Source: DASXHY01 sp035552155 (GTDB taxonomy: Bacteria > Verrucomicrobiota > Verrucomicrobiia > Limisphaerales > DASXHY01). Taken from it: 64,000 nucleotides of DNA. The position numbers and the translations under genes were made by a program. Below, in pieces: positions 61,942 to 64,000 of the stretch; the stretch's first letter is position 1, and each line of letters opens with the position of its first letter. The DNA lies in contig DASZLX010000039.1 of NCBI GenBank assembly GCA_035552155.1, positions 1 through 64,000 on the forward strand, in the 5' to 3' direction. Under the pieces are notes generated by a model. That model did not search any database, was not told the DNA's origin, and saw nothing but the letters and a program-made list of their open reading frames with translations.

Positions 61942-62580
61942 TTATTTCTTGCGGCGGAAGGCCATCAAGGCCGCAGCGCCAAGGCCACCCAAAGCCATAA
62001 TGGAGGGTTCCGGAACGGTCGCCAAGATCGCTCCAAATCCACCACCAGGAACCGAGGCAACACTACCGATGACAGGGTTATTCATGGCAATGGCAAGCGC
62101 CGTGGGGGTCGGAGGGCCAGGAGGCGCGACTGTGCCAGGATTACCAACCGCCTGAGACCAAACGGACGATTCCCATGCAAAGGTGTGATTGGCAAAGTTA
62201 GGCGTTCCACCAGCCTGTTCCCACATGAGAACCTGGAAGAAGCCCGTTCCGCCACCAGCAACACCGGCCACCGGGCCGTTACCAACGTCCACATAAACAC
62301 CCGAACCGGCGCCGTTACCATTCGCATCCGTAAATGCGTTGATAGCTGAACCCGTCGTGTCGCTAACAACACCAGCCAATGAGCCAGCACTAGCTCCACC
62401 CATCAGTTCAAAATACGTCAGAGTACCTCCACTGATCGGGGCCGGCGTAGATGTGCTCCCTTGGAACGCACCGATTGAAGAGTCGTAGGTGTTAAGGTCA
62501 ACGTAACCCTGAGCGCTCGCGAGTTGGACAGCACCCAACAGGCCGGCAACCACTGCGCCAATTTTTATTGTTTTTTTCAT
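61942..62580 (-). CDS. PEP-CTERM exosortase substrate, paralogue B
   Basis: 212 residues; signal peptide MKKTIKIGAVVAGLLGAVQLASA, mature start QGYVDLNTYDSSIGAFQGST, and sorting signal VPEPSIMALGGLGAAALMAFRRKK, a more canonical PEP-CTERM (RRKK) than paralogue A. The central region is glycine-rich and shares GNPGTVAPPGPP.PTALAIA and the SDTTGSAINAF block with the neighbour. Separate terminators suggest that each is transcribed on its own, as expected for abundant surface proteins. Confidence 0.92.
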   Translation of the reverse strand: MKKTIKIGAVVAGLLGAVQLASAQGYVDLNTYDSSIGAFQGSTSTPAPISGGTLTYFELMGGASAGSLAGVVSDTTGSAINAFTDANGNGAGSGVYVDVGNGPVAGVAGGGTGFFQVLMWEQAGGTPNFANHTFAWESSVWSQAVGNPGTVAPPGPPTPTALAIAMNNPVIGSVASVPGGGFGAILATVPEPSIMALGGLGAAALMAFRRKK

Positions 62581-62624
62581 GAGAACGAGTTGTTTGGTTT
62601 TGCTTTGGTTATAATTAAATCAGA

Positions 62625-63311
62625 TCATTGCACCGTGAACTTATTAGTCCACGTTCCCGGAGCTGTTGCTTGATACCAGAAAGCTTCCGCCACACCATAC
62701 GTACTATTGGTTCCGATTACCGGTTCCAAACCACCACCCCAGGCTGCAGCACGGCGAGTGTATGTTCCGTAAGTTCCCGTAGCGGGATTGTACTGATAGA
62801 CCTTATCATTGTTTACCACAGGAAGACCCAAGCCGGTTTCAACCGGACCGGACAACGGATCCACATCACCAATCAGGTTGTATCCCGCACCAAAAGCGAC
62901 CGGGGCCGTATTTGTTCCTTGAATAACTTGGCCGGGGAAAGTGATGGTGATAGGAGTCGCCGCACCGTTTTGCACAAAGAAGCCAGTCCCCGGATTCAGA
63001 GCAACACCAGCTCCCAAGCCCCAACCGCCAGAGCGAAGGGTGTAAGTAGCGAAAGTAGAGGTGCTAGGATTATAAACGTAGGTTTTGGTGGTATTGACCG
63101 GAAGATTAACCAAAACATTGCTCATCGCGTTGTTGGTAGCACCCGAAGCATCAATAAAGTTAACCGGGTTCTGAATCAACGCAAAGCCGCCCGCAGGCAC
63201 CGTAGCGTTCACATAACCAACAACGTTGGCCGAATAAACATTTTGCGCCTGGGAGGAGACGAGTCCTGCGACGAGAGCCGCAGCCGAAAGAAGTAGTGTT
63301 TTTGTTCTCAT
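62625..63311 (-). CDS. exported verrucomicrobial protein (NVYSANVVGYVN type)
   Basis: 228 residues from ATG 63311; signal peptide MRTKTLLLSAAALVAGLVSSQA, then NVYSANVVGYVNATVPAGGF, a block that recurs in many secreted proteins of Verrucomicrobiota. Two internal units of similar form follow (KTYVYNPSTSTFATYTLRSG and KVYQYNPATGTYGTYTRRAA), each about 100 residues apart, suggesting an internal duplication of a beta domain. No enzymatic motif. A consensus-like promoter precedes it, so it is probably well expressed. Function unknown. Confidence 0.87.
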   Translation of the reverse strand: MRTKTLLLSAAALVAGLVSSQAQNVYSANVVGYVNATVPAGGFALIQNPVNFIDASGATNNAMSNVLVNLPVNTTKTYVYNPSTSTFATYTLRSGGWGLGAGVALNPGTGFFVQNGAATPITITFPGQVIQGTNTAPVAFGAGYNLIGDVDPLSGPVETGLGLPVVNNDKVYQYNPATGTYGTYTRRAAAWGGGLEPVIGTNSTYGVAEAFWYQATAPGTWTNKFTVQ

Positions 63312-63342
63312 TTTTTTGCTATTTGTTACCGTGTGTGAAGCG

Positions 63343-63371
63343 ACTATCCCAAACGGCAAGAACAGTGTCAA
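63343..63371 (-). promoter_or_regulatory. sigma70-type promoter of the NVYSANVVGYVN gene
   Basis: In minus sense: TTGACA (63366-63371), 17-nt spacer, GATAGT (63343-63348). The start codon lies 31 nt downstream of the -10. An A/T-rich tract with two TTTTTGAAC-like units precedes the -35. Confidence 0.7.
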
Positions 63372-63462
63372 TAAATTTTTGAACTTTTTTTGAACAGGTT
63401 TGGGACAGTTTTGGGTTTTATGTTTTCAGTCCAACTTAATTAAATTGCTAATCAATTATCCT

Positions 63463-64000
63463 TCAGTTGGTTACGATGATTTTGAGGGATCCAGACGTGG
63501 GGTGTGCGGCTAAGTGGACCGCTTCGGCGGCTTTTTCCAGCGAAAAACGATGACTAATCAGGCTGCGCACGTCCAGTCGGCGAGAGAAAACCGTCCGGGC
63601 CACTTCTCGTTGGAGGGTGAAATCAGCGGAATAACTGCCCAAAAGGTCCTTTTCGTCCACACAGATGCGGGACAGGTCCGCAGGCCAAAAACCCGCGGGA
63701 AGGATTGATGGATTATTGGATTTGTGGATTGTTGGATTTGGTCGTTTTGTATGGGCGAAAAGAAGAACTTGGCCGGCGCCACGAACACGTTGGAAGGCTG
63801 CTTCAAGCGCGTCGCCGGATGGGACGGCTAAGATTGCAGCGTCCAAAATCCGTTTTCCAAAGTCCAAAGTCTTACACGTGGGGCTTTGGGCTAATTCCGT
63901 CCATTTTGCGCCGAAATTTTTGGCGAGCTGCAGGCGGGATTCCAAAAGATCGGTCGCCAGGACGTTTATACCCCGCAATTGCAGTAGTTTGGTAAATATC
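63463..64000 (-). CDS. zinc-type alcohol dehydrogenase family protein (5' part cut by window edge)
   Basis: The frame is open to base 64000, so the N-terminal half is missing. Visible parts are the end of the NAD(P)-binding Rossmann fold (GINVLATDLLESRLQLAKNF), ILDAAILAVPSGDALEAAFQ, AGQVLLFAHT and the C-terminal EKDLLGSYSADFTLQREVAR ... SLISHRFSLEKAAEAVHLAA ... GSLKIIVTN. These are typical of medium-chain dehydrogenases such as sorbitol/threonine dehydrogenase relatives. Between FAHT and the ICVDEKDLLGS block, about 20 residues (KRPNPTIHKSNNPSILPAGF) are foreign and correspond to a TGGATTG repeat in the DNA. The insertion keeps the frame. Confidence 0.88.
   Translation of the reverse strand, partial: IFTKLLQLRGINVLATDLLESRLQLAKNFGAKWTELAQSPTCKTLDFGKRILDAAILAVPSGDALEAAFQRVRGAGQVLLFAHTKRPNPTIHKSNNPSILPAGFWPADLSRICVDEKDLLGSYSADFTLQREVARTVFSRRLDVRSLISHRFSLEKAAEAVHLAAHPTSGSLKIIVTN
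63705..63745. repeat. TGGATTG-type repeat inside a coding sequence
   Basis: ATTGATGGATTATTGGATTT, then GTGGATTGTTGGATTTGG. Similar units occur at 28661-28745 between tsf and rpsB. Here it adds an in-frame peptide to a dehydrogenase. Confidence 0.65.

Overview
The window looks like a chromosomal segment of a Verrucomicrobiota bacterium, probably from the Pedosphaera / 'subdivision 3' side. This is inference from gene style: two PEP-CTERM exosortase substrates, a prepilin-type H-X9-DG protein, secreted proteins with the GGGG.S...Y.VSGTIGQ and NVYSANVVGYVN signatures, kinases with the VLHNVGNVLNSVN phosphoacceptor block, a short Rho, and few Shine-Dalgarno sequences. Housekeeping genes are cysK, rho, an aspartate aminotransferase, a PilT-type ATPase, ilvD, an RlmI-like rRNA methyltransferase, RNase D, an acyl-CoA ligase, tsf-rpsB and tRNA-Glu.

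Layout. 0-7.99 kb: a truncated NarL-type regulator, an EamA transporter, a secreted protein, a WYL regulator, a lipoprotein, cysK, rho and an FkbM methyltransferase. 7.99-9.41 kb has no credible protein gene. Its minus strand reads as a long structured RNA with many hairpins, several closed by GNRA tetraloops, and a strong intrinsic terminator. 9.4-17.4 kb: a tiny basic protein, a lipoprotein, a four-helix-bundle (S23/IVP) gene set among short repeats, an M23 peptidase, a pseudopilin-like protein, an aminotransferase, a PilT ATPase and ilvD. 17.9-22.1 kb is an accessory block. It is bounded and divided by repeats of the start of the downstream methyltransferase gene, and it contains integron-cassette-like attC core sites, each followed within 9-13 nt by a start codon. 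22.1-40.3 kb is mostly conserved chromosome, with a further lone cassette-like gene at 33.8 kb.

40.27-56.43 kb is the most notable region. A 31-nt copy of the 3' end of tRNA-Glu lies at 40271-40301, and the intact tRNA-Glu lies at 56405-56479, so the 16.2 kb between them has the form of a tRNA-integrated genomic island. Just inside the distal repeat is the N-terminus of a tyrosine integrase, cut off and fused in frame to a receiver/histidine kinase. The rest of the island is ten signalling genes on the plus strand, several with ATGA overlaps: six kinase genes, three response regulators and one RedB-like thiol protein. Only one protein has a recognisable DNA-binding output domain.

56.5-64 kb (minus strand) holds a 1444-residue NHL-repeat secreted protein, two tandem PEP-CTERM paralogues with their own terminators, a secreted NVYSANVVGYVN protein with a good promoter, and a truncated alcohol dehydrogenase whose coding sequence has absorbed a dispersed repeat.

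Several repeat families recur: a CCTGGGAGCG palindrome directly after stop codons, a palindromic MITE around RNase D, GGAGCTTGG repeats around the four-helix gene that also encode an M23 signal peptide, and TGGATTG repeats. All calls come from reading the sequence; no database search was run.
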